DNA from: Candidatus Methanoplasma sp.
GTDB taxonomy: Archaea; Thermoplasmatota; Thermoplasmata; Methanomassiliicoccales; Methanomethylophilaceae
Length of the DNA stretch: 16,596 bases
Reading direction: 5' to 3'
Assembly: GCA_031261625.1 (NCBI GenBank)
Contig: JAISJG010000008.1
Coordinates: 1-16,596, forward strand
Below the pieces are notes generated by a model. That model was not told where the DNA came from and searched no databases. It saw only the letters and a list, made by a program, of their open reading frames with translations. Position numbers and translations under genes: made by a program. This document shows, piece by piece, positions 6,286 to 14,425 of the stretch; positions within the stretch are counted from its first letter, which is position 1; the number at the start of each line of letters is the position of its first letter.

Positions 6286-7608
6286 GTGTTGCGCAGAAAA
6301 ATAACCGATGACCTGATCAAATGGAAGGCAAATCCCAAGAAGCATCCGCTGTTGGTCACAGGGGCGAGACAGGTCGGCAAGACATATACGATCGAAGATT
6401 TCGCCTTGAAGAATTATGACAGTTACATCTATATGAATTTTGAGAAATCACCCAGCCTCAAGGGGATATTTGACGGCGATCTCGATATTGAAACACTCGT
6501 AATGAAGATCACGGCCAGATTCGTGGATGTGAAGATCATTCCCGGAAGGACGATCCTTGTTTTGGACGAGATACAGAGCTGCCCCAATGCCAGGACGGCA
6601 TTGAAATCATTTTCCGGCGACCAAAGATTCGATGTGATCGCAACGGGCTCTCTTCTTGGTCTTAACCACAGTAAGGTCTCCCTGTATCCTACCGGTTATG
6701 AAGAATATCTGGTAATGCGCACTCTGGATTTCGAAGAGTTCCTGTGGGCTATCGGTGCGGATGAGGGTCTGATCTTCTCAGTATCAGGGAAATTGAACCG
6801 CAAGGAACCTTTAGACCAATTCATCCTGGAGACATTCGAGGAATACTACAGGAGATACATGGCCGTCGGAGGTATGCCGGAGGTCGTGGATGATTTCACC
6901 GTACACAAAGACTTCGGAAGGGTCAGGGCGATACAGGAGAAGATAATCAGATCATATGAGGATGATATCTCCAAATATGCCGAAAGAACGGCAAAGACAA
7001 GAGCCAGGGAATGTTTGCATTCTGTTCCGGACCAGATAGGCCGCAGATTCCGTTACAGCGAGATCGGAGGAGTGCACGGGGCCCGCAGATCGCTGTATGA
7101 CAGCGGCATAGAGTGGCTTATCGGAGCGGGGGTCGTTTTCAAAAGCTACAAAATAACAGAACCGGCGCGTCCGCTCACATACAACAGGAACATGAACCTG
7201 TTCAAACTGTTCGTCCATGATGTGGGATTGCTTGTGGCGATGACGGAAAAAGAGACAGCATCGATGCTGTTGGAAGGCAACCAGTTAGTAAACGGCGGTA
7301 AGATCGCCGAGAACGCCACTGCTTGTGAAATCATAAGGAAACGTATAGAGCCTATGTATTTCGGGGACAAGGACCTGGAGGTGGATTTCGTCACGGCCAT
7401 CGGATCGGATGTCGTAATGATAGAGGTCAAATCGGGAAATAATAAAACATCCAAATCTTTGGATTCTGTAATGTCACGCAGTAAAGGACACATGCGCGGA
7501 ATAAAATTAGAGAGAACGAACATTCTGATCGATCGCGATGGCGTGGAACATTATCCTCTGTTCGCGGCCGCGTTCATATTCCCCGATGATTCGGGTTACA
7601 AACTGTGA
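6286..7608 (+). CDS. AAA ATPase, DUF4143 type
   Basis: A complete 440-residue member of the AAA (AAA_14)/DUF4143 ATPase family, which often occurs as many paralogues in gut archaea and bacteria. Walker A is GARQVGKT (Lys32), and Walker B is ILVLDE (Asp94, Glu95) followed by IQSCPNARTALKSF. A sensor-like ATGSLLG follows, then the LDFEEFLWA motif. The middle (about 240-300) resembles a winged helix (SEIGGVHGARRSLYDSGIEWL). The C-terminal DUF4143 part ends in a PD-(D/E)XK-like core: DLEVDF with Asp367, and IEVKSG with Glu380 and Lys382. The biological role is unknown; defence, mobility and regulation have all been suggested for relatives. The start is GTG at 6286, chosen because the TATA box predicts transcription beginning there. 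All key residues are present, unlike the decayed relative at 15553-16296, which is of a different subfamily. Confidence 0.9.
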   Translation: MLRRKITDDLIKWKANPKKHPLLVTGARQVGKTYTIEDFALKNYDSYIYMNFEKSPSLKGIFDGDLDIETLVMKITARFVDVKIIPGRTILVLDEIQSCPNARTALKSFSGDQRFDVIATGSLLGLNHSKVSLYPTGYEEYLVMRTLDFEEFLWAIGADEGLIFSVSGKLNRKEPLDQFILETFEEYYRRYMAVGGMPEVVDDFTVHKDFGRVRAIQEKIIRSYEDDISKYAERTAKTRARECLHSVPDQIGRRFRYSEIGGVHGARRSLYDSGIEWLIGAGVVFKSYKITEPARPLTYNRNMNLFKLFVHDVGLLVAMTEKETASMLLEGNQLVNGGKIAENATACEIIRKRIEPMYFGDKDLEVDFVTAIGSDVVMIEVKSGNNKTSKSLDSVMSRSKGHMRGIKLERTNILIDRDGVEHYPLFAAAFIFPDDSGYKL

Positions 7609-7660
7609 TATCCGACGTCTCTGCGACTTCGAACATACTGACAGTCTCGCTTTCGGCAGG

Positions 7661-7667
7661 ATTATAC
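7661..7667 (+). promoter_or_regulatory. TATA box of the 7690-8529 gene
   Basis: ATTATAC is centred about 26 nt upstream of the ATG at 7690, which supports that start and a leaderless transcript. Confidence 0.4.
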
Positions 7668-7689
7668 GATATGTGCACGATAAGCGGAT

Positions 7690-8529
7690 ATGCATTGTAA
7701 GGACGTGTCCGTCCACGACACGAACGAACCGCTGACGGCGGACAGCATATCCGGAATGATGAAGAGATGGACATCATACGTCAGAACGGAATACATCGTT
7801 CTCCGTAACGGTCCCGATCACGCTGTGGTGCGCATAGAGAAATCGCCCGGTTCGGATCTTTTCAGAAAAGTGGCGGATTTTGAGATCGTATCCCTTCCGG
7901 AAGATACGGTATTCATCGACGATCCGTCCGTGGACATACTGAATGCTCCGGCTATGGCCGCCGTTCAGAACTTATACCCCAAAAAGACAGTGGTCATCAG
8001 AGGCATGTTCTCCCACATCAATTTCGTATCCGGGCTCAAGGTGGAGAAGTTAAGGATAATCGATAACATCCCGCCGTCCCCTTCGAAGTTGGGCGTTCTC
8101 ACGAAGATCGCACTGGCATCCGGGTTCGTGGATTATCCTATAGTTACGGAATCCGTCGATATCGACATCGCCGCCGAAGCGGAGAAAGTGAGGACGGAAC
8201 ACGTGATGTTCCCCTGCAGGGTCTCCGGTACAACGGCCGGGATACCTGTGTATTTCCTCGACGATGCTCCGGATGATGTGGGGGATGTGACACTCGTCGG
8301 CTGCAAACTGTCGAAAAGGATATTCTACGAACTTTACGGAAAAGACGTACCGTTCATCAACGTGTGTCCTGCGGACAGGGTGAAGGACGACGGCGTGAAG
8401 ACGATAGTGAGATGCTGTCTCGTCAAATCGGGATTCGAAATATCCGGGAACATAGCGAAAGTGCCGTGGGGTGCCACTGTTCCCGAGATCGTAAGTGCCG
8501 TTAATGCGCTTTTCAAAGGGTCAGAATAA
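7690..8529 (+). CDS. Conserved archaeal protein of unknown function
   Basis: A 279-residue soluble protein with no membrane segment or signal peptide. I recognise the overall pattern as a conserved protein of methanogens and other archaea (possibly the family catalogued as DUF7714, from memory and unverified). Characteristic stretches are RTEYIVLRNG, VVIRGMFSHINF, PPSPSKL, FPCRVSG...PVYFLDD, LVGCKLSKRI, INVCPAD and VPWGATVPEI. Several cysteines (in FPCR, VGC, VCP and RCCL) could bind metal, which is inference. ATG 7690 is supported by the TATA box 26 nt upstream; an internal start at 7759 (MMKRWTSYV) would give a shorter protein. The 3' end overlaps the convergent TPR gene by 9 bp. The function cannot be deduced from this context. 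Confidence 0.85.
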   Translation: MHCKDVSVHDTNEPLTADSISGMMKRWTSYVRTEYIVLRNGPDHAVVRIEKSPGSDLFRKVADFEIVSLPEDTVFIDDPSVDILNAPAMAAVQNLYPKKTVVIRGMFSHINFVSGLKVEKLRIIDNIPPSPSKLGVLTKIALASGFVDYPIVTESVDIDIAAEAEKVRTEHVMFPCRVSGTTAGIPVYFLDDAPDDVGDVTLVGCKLSKRIFYELYGKDVPFINVCPADRVKDDGVKTIVRCCLVKSGFEISGNIAKVPWGATVPEIVSAVNALFKGSE

Positions 8530-8943
8530 GTCCCTTCCTCTGGCGAATGCTTTGTATCCTTCTTCGGCACGTCCGGCCCTGCAGAGTACTTCTCCGAGGG
8601 CGTACCACGAATCGGCATCGTTCGGGTTCTGCTCGAGATGTCTTTTCAGATGTTCTATGGCCTTGTCGATCTTCCCGGCGGCCTCCAGCTCTTTGCTGAG
8701 AGAGCGTCCGTTCGTTTCTTCATCAAGGGTCCTGACCATTTCGCGTCTGGCTTTTTCCATGAGGACGTCCAACGAACTGTCGGTAAGCCACGGGTATCTT
8801 TCTTTTAACATTCTGCGGAACGGCTCCGCTCTTGTTTTGTCAATAGCGGCATCGGTCCCTCTGAAGATGTTCCTTGGCACGCTCACGGTCAGTTTACCGT
8901 GGGAGACCGAGATATAACCGTCCGGAACGCCGATGGATATCAC
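8521..8943 (-). CDS. Small TPR-repeat protein at the end of the pyr operon
   Basis: A 140-residue protein. The C-terminal third is a clear tetratricopeptide repeat (AIEHLKRHLEQNPNDADSW followed by YALGEVLCRAGRAEEGYKAF). The first 90 residues are not recognised; they begin with a short beta-rich stretch and continue as charged helices (residues 40-90). The start is GTG at 8943, overlapping the pyrK stop as GTGA, so it is translated from the pyrDK mRNA, presumably by coupling. TPRs mediate protein-protein contacts; a role in assembling or regulating the PyrDK complex is possible but rests only on operon position. The 3' end overlaps the convergent conserved gene by 9 bp. Confidence 0.8.
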   Translation of the reverse strand: MISIGVPDGYISVSHGKLTVSVPRNIFRGTDAAIDKTRAEPFRRMLKERYPWLTDSSLDVLMEKARREMVRTLDEETNGRSLSKELEAAGKIDKAIEHLKRHLEQNPNDADSWYALGEVLCRAGRAEEGYKAFARGRDLF

Positions 8944-9704
8944 CTGAATTTCACAAGGCGTCCGCTTTCGTCCCTTTTCGCGGTTCCGAAATCACCCAGT
9001 TTCGAAATCTGGTCCCTGGTGAAAATCGGACCGTCCTTACAGACGCGCTGATCGTCGATCACGCAGCACCCGCAGACCCCCGCACCGCACTTCATGTGCC
9101 TTTCGAGGGACAGTTGGCAATCCACACCGAGTTCGACACAAGCTTTGTGAAGATAATACAGCATTATCTCGGGTCCGCAGGCCAGAACCACTTCGTAACC
9201 GTTCTCTGCGATTTTCTCTTTCATCAGTTGCACTGCATTTCCGTGGAATCCCCTGCTGCCGTCGTCCGTGGAGATCCACAGGTTCTTGACGTATTTCGAT
9301 GCGATATCGTCCATTATCACATCCTTGTCGGTACGTGCACCGATGATGGTGTCCGCTCCTGTTTCTTTCACGACCGGTATTATCGCCGCGGTCCCCACTC
9401 CGCCGCCCACGATGAGGGTCTTACGACCTTTCCTTATATCGAAACCCTTTCCGTATGGGCCTCTGATCCTCAGGGAGTCGCCGATGCCCAGTTCGTGAAG
9501 TCTCGATGTGTCCTTTCCGATGCGTTTCACGGTGATGCTTTTGATCCTGTTGGTCTTCGAGAGGGACATGGGGATCTCCTCCATTCCCGGCACCCATATC
9601 ATAATGAACTGTCCCGGGGAGGCTTTCTCGTCCCATTGGAACTCGAACGTCTTCGTGTCGTAGGATTCCTCCTCGACGCTGATGATCTTCACGAAATCAC
9701 TCAT
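8940..9704 (-). CDS. pyrK: Dihydroorotate dehydrogenase electron-transfer subunit
   Basis: Iron-sulfur flavoprotein that passes electrons from dihydroorotate oxidation on PyrD to NAD+, in pyrimidine synthesis. The N-terminal ferredoxin-reductase-type FAD domain (RGPYGKGF) is followed by the NAD-binding domain (LIVGGGVGTAAIIPV; later LACGPEIML). The C-terminal 2Fe-2S site is Cys206, Cys211, Cys214 and Cys222, in the pattern C-X4-C-X2-C-X7-C, with an extra Cys213. The last spacer is shorter than in Lactococcus and Bacillus PyrK. The start is ATG 9704 rather than GTG 9713, because GGTG lies six nt upstream of the ATG. It overlaps the pyrD stop by 8 nt and the TPR start by 4 nt, so the three genes form a tight operon. 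Confidence 0.95.
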   Translation of the reverse strand: MSDFVKIISVEEESYDTKTFEFQWDEKASPGQFIMIWVPGMEEIPMSLSKTNRIKSITVKRIGKDTSRLHELGIGDSLRIRGPYGKGFDIRKGRKTLIVGGGVGTAAIIPVVKETGADTIIGARTDKDVIMDDIASKYVKNLWISTDDGSRGFHGNAVQLMKEKIAENGYEVVLACGPEIMLYYLHKACVELGVDCQLSLERHMKCGAGVCGCCVIDDQRVCKDGPIFTRDQISKLGDFGTAKRDESGRLVKFR

Positions 9705-10599
9705 GTGCGACACCTACCATGTCTTTTATCGAGGCGTAACCGAAATCCCTCATGAAATCTTCCAGATCGTTGTTGATGGTATCGAAGATCTTCACGCCCT
9801 TGGTTGCTATCGAACTTCCGATCTGGAATGCGCTGGCACCTGCCATGATGTACTGCGCGGCATCCCTCCAGTCGGATATGCCGCCGACACCGATGATGGG
9901 TATATCCACGGTCGTTTTAAGATCGAAGACGGCCCTCACTCCGACCGATCTGACTGCGGGTCCGGAGAGGCCTCCGAATTTGTTGCTCAGGAACGGTTTA
10001 GCGAATTCCGGCGATATCACCATCGCTTTGAGCGTGTTGATCGCAACAACGGCGTCCCCTCCCGCATCCTGTACCGCAAGGGCGATATCCTTCAGGATGT
10101 GTGTGTTGGGGGTGAGTTTAGCCCATACGGGGATGTCTACGGATGATTTGACCGAGGAGACTATGGATTTCACGAGTTTAGGATCTATCCCCACTTCCAT
10201 TCCGAATCCCTGTGCATGGGGACACGAGAGGTTGAGTTCCACGGCGGATGCACCGTACTCTTCCATTTTTATTGCGAGTTTGGAGAAATCCTCTGCGGAT
10301 GCTCCGTATATGGAACCTATGATCTTGCCTTTAGGCACGGCGACGTCCATTTCGTCTTTGAAAAGTTCTATTCCCGGATTGGGAAGTCCCATGGCGTTGA
10401 CGAAACCGCCTTTGACCTCGGTGAACGTGGGGTTGACATGACCCGGGTTCGGAACGAGGCCGATGGATTTCGTGACCACGGCACCTGCGCCGGATTCGAG
10501 CATGCGCACCATGGATGCTCCTGTCTCGTCCATTATCCCCGATGCGACCATTCCCGGTTTCTCCAGTCTCAATTTTCCAACGGTGGTCTCCAGCGACAT
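9697..10599 (-). CDS. pyrD: Dihydroorotate dehydrogenase, class 1B catalytic subunit
   Basis: Soluble FMN enzyme that oxidises dihydroorotate to orotate, the fourth step of pyrimidine synthesis. It is a TIM barrel with ELNLSCPH carrying the class 1 catalytic cysteine (Cys126), VWAKLTPN, VVAINTLKAM, GGLSGPAVR and the phosphate-binding IGVGGISDW...GASAFQIGS. The adjacent pyrK shows it is the NAD-linked 1B type, which works as a PyrD2K2 heterotetramer. At 300 residues it is of usual length. The ATG at 10599 is supported by a TATA box about 29 nt upstream, suggesting a very short leader. It is divergent from the glycosyltransferase operon. Confidence 0.97.
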   Translation of the reverse strand: MSLETTVGKLRLEKPGMVASGIMDETGASMVRMLESGAGAVVTKSIGLVPNPGHVNPTFTEVKGGFVNAMGLPNPGIELFKDEMDVAVPKGKIIGSIYGASAEDFSKLAIKMEEYGASAVELNLSCPHAQGFGMEVGIDPKLVKSIVSSVKSSVDIPVWAKLTPNTHILKDIALAVQDAGGDAVVAINTLKAMVISPEFAKPFLSNKFGGLSGPAVRSVGVRAVFDLKTTVDIPIIGVGGISDWRDAAQYIMAGASAFQIGSSIATKGVKIFDTINNDLEDFMRDFGYASIKDMVGVAHE

Positions 10600-10623
10600 A
10601 ACAGACCGCTACCTGAATCCGAT

Positions 10624-10633
10624 TAGATAAAAG
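10624..10633 (-). promoter_or_regulatory. TATA box of the pyrD-pyrK-TPR operon
   Basis: On the minus strand CTTTTATCTA is centred about 29 nt upstream of the pyrD ATG, placing transcription start near 10602. Confidence 0.5.
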
Positions 10634-10654
10634 TGATGTCGTTCTGTTCAGTAA

Positions 10655-10720
10655 ATTGTATGGGTCGGCTGTACTTTCATTGTATGAGTCGGCGATTATC
10701 GCACTTCAATTGTAATTACA
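10655..10720. repeat. Short direct repeats and palindrome between pyrD and the GT2 gene
   Basis: ATTGTATGGGTCGGC (10655-10669) recurs as ATTGTATGAGTCGGC (10679-10693), 14 of 15 identical and 24 bp apart. A third ATTGTA starts at 10709 and runs into the perfect palindrome TGTAATTACA (10711-10720). The array lies upstream of the GT2 TATA box and outside the pyrD promoter, as expected for regulator sites of the glycan operon. An open frame crosses it, but the predicted peptide is unlike the rest of the protein. Confidence 0.55.
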
Positions 10721-10753
10721 CGTACAACAGACATCCGAACGGGCCAGTGGCGG

Positions 10754-10763
10754 TTATAAATAG
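10754..10763 (+). promoter_or_regulatory. TATA box of the glycosyltransferase-glf-galE operon
   Basis: TTATAAATAG is a strong TATA box predicting transcription from about 10784, inside the longest open frame. This argues that translation starts downstream of 10784 rather than at 10633. Confidence 0.55.
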
Positions 10764-10806
10764 ATATCAGACGATTACAGAATACCTTGGGAACGGTGGC
10801 GGTCTT

Positions 10807-13245
10807 TTGAATAACGTCGCAAGAATAGTGGCAACGGCAACCCAAATCCCTGATGTCAAATTGTTCCGTGCGCTGGTGGACAACATATATCTGCCGGAAA
10901 GTTCGCCCTTCGTGCCCGAGACCTTCGAACAGATAGCAACGGATGCCAACGGATTATTATCATCTGCCGGTACCGACGCGGACGATCGGGAAGTTCTGAG
11001 ATCGGAACCGTTCGGGAAGAACGCATTCATACTTACGAATGCGCGCGGTACGGTCATCAAATTCACAAACACAGAGGGAAGGATAGTTCCCGACCCGTAT
11101 TATTCTTATCAAACAGAGATACGTGGACCCAAAACCAAAGTGAAGGTCGGCAAGGTGCACATACAGACCACAACGGCCGGTGCGGCACTCATCCGAATGT
11201 CCGATGAAAATCAGGAATTATCGACGGCTGTGACAGCATTCCGGAAAACCGGGAAGTCCGAACGTCATCTTCATTATGCACAGATCTTCACAGGCATACT
11301 GTGTATGATCTTTGGGACCATAGCGGTACAGTTGTTCATTTTCTATGTGTTCGGTGACGCAGGCGTGGATTTCCCGTCGGTGTTCGCCAGCATTTTCTTC
11401 GGCCTTTTATTATACGCCCTGTTGGGGGAAATAATCCTTCATGCTGCGGTCAGGGATTACGGCACCCGTCAGCACTTCGGGGAGGACGGGCGGCAGTACG
11501 ACCTGTATATTGTCGCGTATTCGGCGGATATCGTCCTTCACACGATCATACTGCTGTCCACTCCGCATACATGGCCCAATCTGGCGGTGATAATCGCCAG
11601 TACGATCTTCTTCATCTTCCCTTCGACCTATCTCGTAACAACGTTATGGAACCTGAAACGTGAGATCGTCTCGATAGACAGACACGAGACGCTCATCAAC
11701 AGACGGTATTACTCCAACGTTCCGCACAAGATCGCAAAAGAGGACTATCTGCCGGTGACCATAAGCCTTGCGATATACACCGAAAGCAACAACGTGATAT
11801 TCGAGAATCTCAGAGGATGCATCGCGGCATCCGAGAGTTATTCAGACGTCAGCGGACAGCCCGTCAACATCGTGGTATCCGATGACGGACTGATGAAACT
11901 GTGCGGCGGAAGCATGGACAAGGATTCCGTGGATACATTGCTGGCACATTACGGCGACTCTCCCGATGATATGACTCCGCAGGAGCGTCAGGCGGCGGAA
12001 CGCATATCGTTCTGCCGTTCCAACGGGATCGCATTCGTCGCACGTCCTCTGGAGAACAGGCCGGGTAAATTCAAGAAAGGAGGGAATCTCAATTTCTCCT
12101 ACAGGCTTGCAAACGGAGAGGTGAGCGGAGGTTATTCGGAAGGAGAGATACATTATCACGATATCATTCTCACTCTTGACAAGGACGGGGTCATGGCGCC
12201 CGGTATAATCGAGGCCGCCATACCGGAATTCGTCAAGGATCCGAGACTGGCATATGCGCAGGGGCTCACTGCCACCGCGAATCCCGAGGGGAATTATTTC
12301 ACCCGTTCCATGAATCTGTATTTCTACATGCTTCAGAACACCGGTCTTCCGTCCAAATCGCTGATGGGACACATCACGCCGCTCATGGGACACAACGCGT
12401 TCCTGCGCCGTTCGTTCATGGAGGAATCATCATTATGGTCGGAGGACCGTGTGTCCGAGGACCTGGCGAAGGCGATAGATGCCAGTATCGCGGGGTATCA
12501 CGGCAAATACATAGCATACAGCGGGCTCGAGTTCACGGAGTACGTGTGCGATACGTTCATAGAGGAGACGGGAAAACAGCTGCGTTACGCATACGGTCTG
12601 ACGGAGATACTGGTCCGCGGTTCGAAACAGATACGCGGTCTGAAAGCATATCAGAAACTGGATATGTTCAGCTATTTCTGTTCGTACATCAACATCGCCG
12701 CGCTGATACCCACGTATCTGGTGTTCCTGCGTTACGATATCTTCCATCTTGTGTACGGGGGATTCATAGCCAATTCGTTAATGTTCTTTGTCGTCCCCCT
12801 GATACTGACGGCCCGCATACAGAACGATCGGCATCCTTTGCGTATAATCCGCAATCTGATAGGTTTCATCATCGTGGGAATAACGTTCTTCGCGCACGGG
12901 TATTCCTTAATGAAATCGTTCTTCATCTTCGCTACGGACCGCATACGTATCAGATTGGGGAAGAACTACGTACCGTTCCCTCCTTCCGGCGTCGGGACCC
13001 AAAGCGGTTCGTCCAGGGACGGCTGGAGGTTACTGTATGCGTACTACCGCAGAAACCCGTGGAATATCATATTGTCAGCGGTATTCCTGGTCAACGGGAT
13101 AAGGATGCTGACATGGCTCGACGGATTCGTTCCTGCGGTCATCATCGCGGGTGCGGCACAGATCCTGTTCGCGATAGCGGTTCCCGTACTGACACCGCAG
13201 CTGTTGGGCGGGCGCAGGGGCAAGAGTAAGAAGACCGATGTCTGA
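10807..13245 (+). CDS. Multi-pass membrane GT2 glycosyltransferase
   Basis: Membrane-embedded family 2 glycosyltransferase, about 812 residues from the start used here. About 150 N-terminal cytosolic-type residues precede four membrane segments (about 155-178, 188-212, 241-282). The GT-A domain (about 315-600) has VVSDDG (Asp359), KKGGNLNFSYR (about 422), LTLDKDG (about 456), GHNAFLRRS and a SEDRVSED acidic motif. The QxxRW position reads KQLRYAYG, so Gln and Trp are replaced. At least five membrane segments follow (622-795), then a basic tail. This layout resembles processive polysaccharide synthases. The neighbouring glf and galE suggest UDP-galactofuranose or UDP-galactose as donor (inference). 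The open frame reaches back to 10633, but a TATA box at 10754 and GGTGG seven nt before TTG 10807 favour TTG 10807; GTG 10828 is an alternative. The stop overlaps an upstream glf start candidate. Confidence 0.85.
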   Translation: MNNVARIVATATQIPDVKLFRALVDNIYLPESSPFVPETFEQIATDANGLLSSAGTDADDREVLRSEPFGKNAFILTNARGTVIKFTNTEGRIVPDPYYSYQTEIRGPKTKVKVGKVHIQTTTAGAALIRMSDENQELSTAVTAFRKTGKSERHLHYAQIFTGILCMIFGTIAVQLFIFYVFGDAGVDFPSVFASIFFGLLLYALLGEIILHAAVRDYGTRQHFGEDGRQYDLYIVAYSADIVLHTIILLSTPHTWPNLAVIIASTIFFIFPSTYLVTTLWNLKREIVSIDRHETLINRRYYSNVPHKIAKEDYLPVTISLAIYTESNNVIFENLRGCIAASESYSDVSGQPVNIVVSDDGLMKLCGGSMDKDSVDTLLAHYGDSPDDMTPQERQAAERISFCRSNGIAFVARPLENRPGKFKKGGNLNFSYRLANGEVSGGYSEGEIHYHDIILTLDKDGVMAPGIIEAAIPEFVKDPRLAYAQGLTATANPEGNYFTRSMNLYFYMLQNTGLPSKSLMGHITPLMGHNAFLRRSFMEESSLWSEDRVSEDLAKAIDASIAGYHGKYIAYSGLEFTEYVCDTFIEETGKQLRYAYGLTEILVRGSKQIRGLKAYQKLDMFSYFCSYINIAALIPTYLVFLRYDIFHLVYGGFIANSLMFFVVPLILTARIQNDRHPLRIIRNLIGFIIVGITFFAHGYSLMKSFFIFATDRIRIRLGKNYVPFPPSGVGTQSGSSRDGWRLLYAYYRRNPWNIILSAVFLVNGIRMLTWLDGFVPAVIIAGAAQILFAIAVPVLTPQLLGGRRGKSKKTDV

Positions 13246-13300
13246 TGATGCGGTATCGGCGGTTTTCCGACAATGGAATAAATACGTCATCCGCAATATT

Positions 13301-14425
13301 ATGGTCATGAGTAAAGGGGTATTGGTGGTGGGGGCCGGCATTTCGGGGGCCACGATCGCGAATCTTATCGCAGTGCGCACAGGTACCGAAGTGACGGTCA
13401 TCGACCGCCGTCAGGACATCGGCGGCAACTGCAGGGATTACCGTGATGAGAACGGGATAATGATCCATGAGTACGGTTCCCATATCTTCCATACCGATGA
13501 TCAGGAGGTATGGAGATACCTCGGACAGTTCGCATCCTTCAACCAGTACATGCATCATGTCCGTGCCGTTATAGACGGTATCGAGACCGAGATCCCTTTC
13601 AGTATCACATCTCTGTATGATGTGTTCCCGGAATCCCTGGCACATAAGCTTGAAGAGAAACTCCTGTCGAATTTCGAATACAATACAAGGGTCCCTGTGA
13701 TGGACCTTATGAAGAAAGAGGATGAGGATCTCAAATTCCTTGCATCCTTCATTTACGAGAAGGTCTTCCTGCATTACACCGAAAAGCAGTGGGGACTCCC
13801 TCCGGACAGGATCGACGGTGCCGTGACCTCAAGAGTTCCCGTGGTAGTCGGAAAGGATCCGAGATACTTCCGTGACAAATACCAGGGTATCCCGCTCGAA
13901 GGTTACAATGCGATGATAGAGAGAATGCTGAGCGTTCCGAACATCACCGTGAAACTGAATACCGATTTCAAGGACGTGGAAGACCCCGGACAGTACTCGC
14001 ATATCTTCTACACCGGGTCCGTCGACGAGATATCCGGAAGCGATTCCGGATTCCTGCCGTATCGCAGTATAAGACTGGAGTTCGAACAGCATGATACCGA
14101 ACACTACCTTTCCAACGCGGTGATAAATTATCCGAATAATTACGATTTCACCCGCATTCACGAGTTCAAGTACTATCTGAACGACGTTTCCGATAAGACC
14201 GTGATAGCCAAGGAATATCCCGAGGAATTCTTCCCGGAATTGAACGAGATGTTCTATCCCATAGCTTCGGAAGAGAATGAAAAACTCCATACCATCCATT
14301 CGGAAGCCGTTCGTAAGAAGTATCCGAATCTCACCGTCCTGGGAAGGCTCGGCGACTACAAGTACTACGATATGGACAAGGCGGTCCGCAGAGCGATGGA
14401 TGTCTTCAAGGCGGAATTCAAATGA
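13301..14425 (+). CDS. glf: UDP-galactopyranose mutase
   Basis: FAD enzyme that interconverts UDP-galactopyranose and UDP-galactofuranose in the cytoplasm. The N-terminal dinucleotide fold VVGAGISG (residues 9-16) and IDRR...GGN bind FAD. Downstream family signatures are HEYGSHIFHT, PFSI, YTEKQWG, SRVPV, YQGIPLEGY, IFYTG, AVINYP, YYLNDVSDK, VIAKEYP and the terminal LGRLGDYKYYDMD. These match E. coli Glf along the whole length. I prefer ATG 13301 (or 13307) because known Glf proteins begin just before the FAD fold. An in-frame ATG at 13238 would add 21 unrelated residues and overlap the glycosyltransferase stop by 8 nt. The 3' end overlaps galE as ATGA. Middle gene of the putative galactofuranose glycan operon. 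Confidence 0.95.
   Translation: MVMSKGVLVVGAGISGATIANLIAVRTGTEVTVIDRRQDIGGNCRDYRDENGIMIHEYGSHIFHTDDQEVWRYLGQFASFNQYMHHVRAVIDGIETEIPFSITSLYDVFPESLAHKLEEKLLSNFEYNTRVPVMDLMKKEDEDLKFLASFIYEKVFLHYTEKQWGLPPDRIDGAVTSRVPVVVGKDPRYFRDKYQGIPLEGYNAMIERMLSVPNITVKLNTDFKDVEDPGQYSHIFYTGSVDEISGSDSGFLPYRSIRLEFEQHDTEHYLSNAVINYPNNYDFTRIHEFKYYLNDVSDKTVIAKEYPEEFFPELNEMFYPIASEENEKLHTIHSEAVRKKYPNLTVLGRLGDYKYYDMDKAVRRAMDVFKAEFK

Noticed and set aside
8874..10146. Long plus-strand open frames opposite pyrK and pyrD
   Set aside because: The minus-strand products are unmistakable PyrK and PyrD with all motifs. The opposite frames have biased, unrecognisable compositions and are shadows.
13238..13300. N-terminal extension of Glf from ATG 13238
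   Set aside because: The 21 residues are unlike any Glf N-terminus, which normally begins right at the FAD-binding fold. It was left out of the CDS but remains possible because the overlap with the upstream stop is operon-like.
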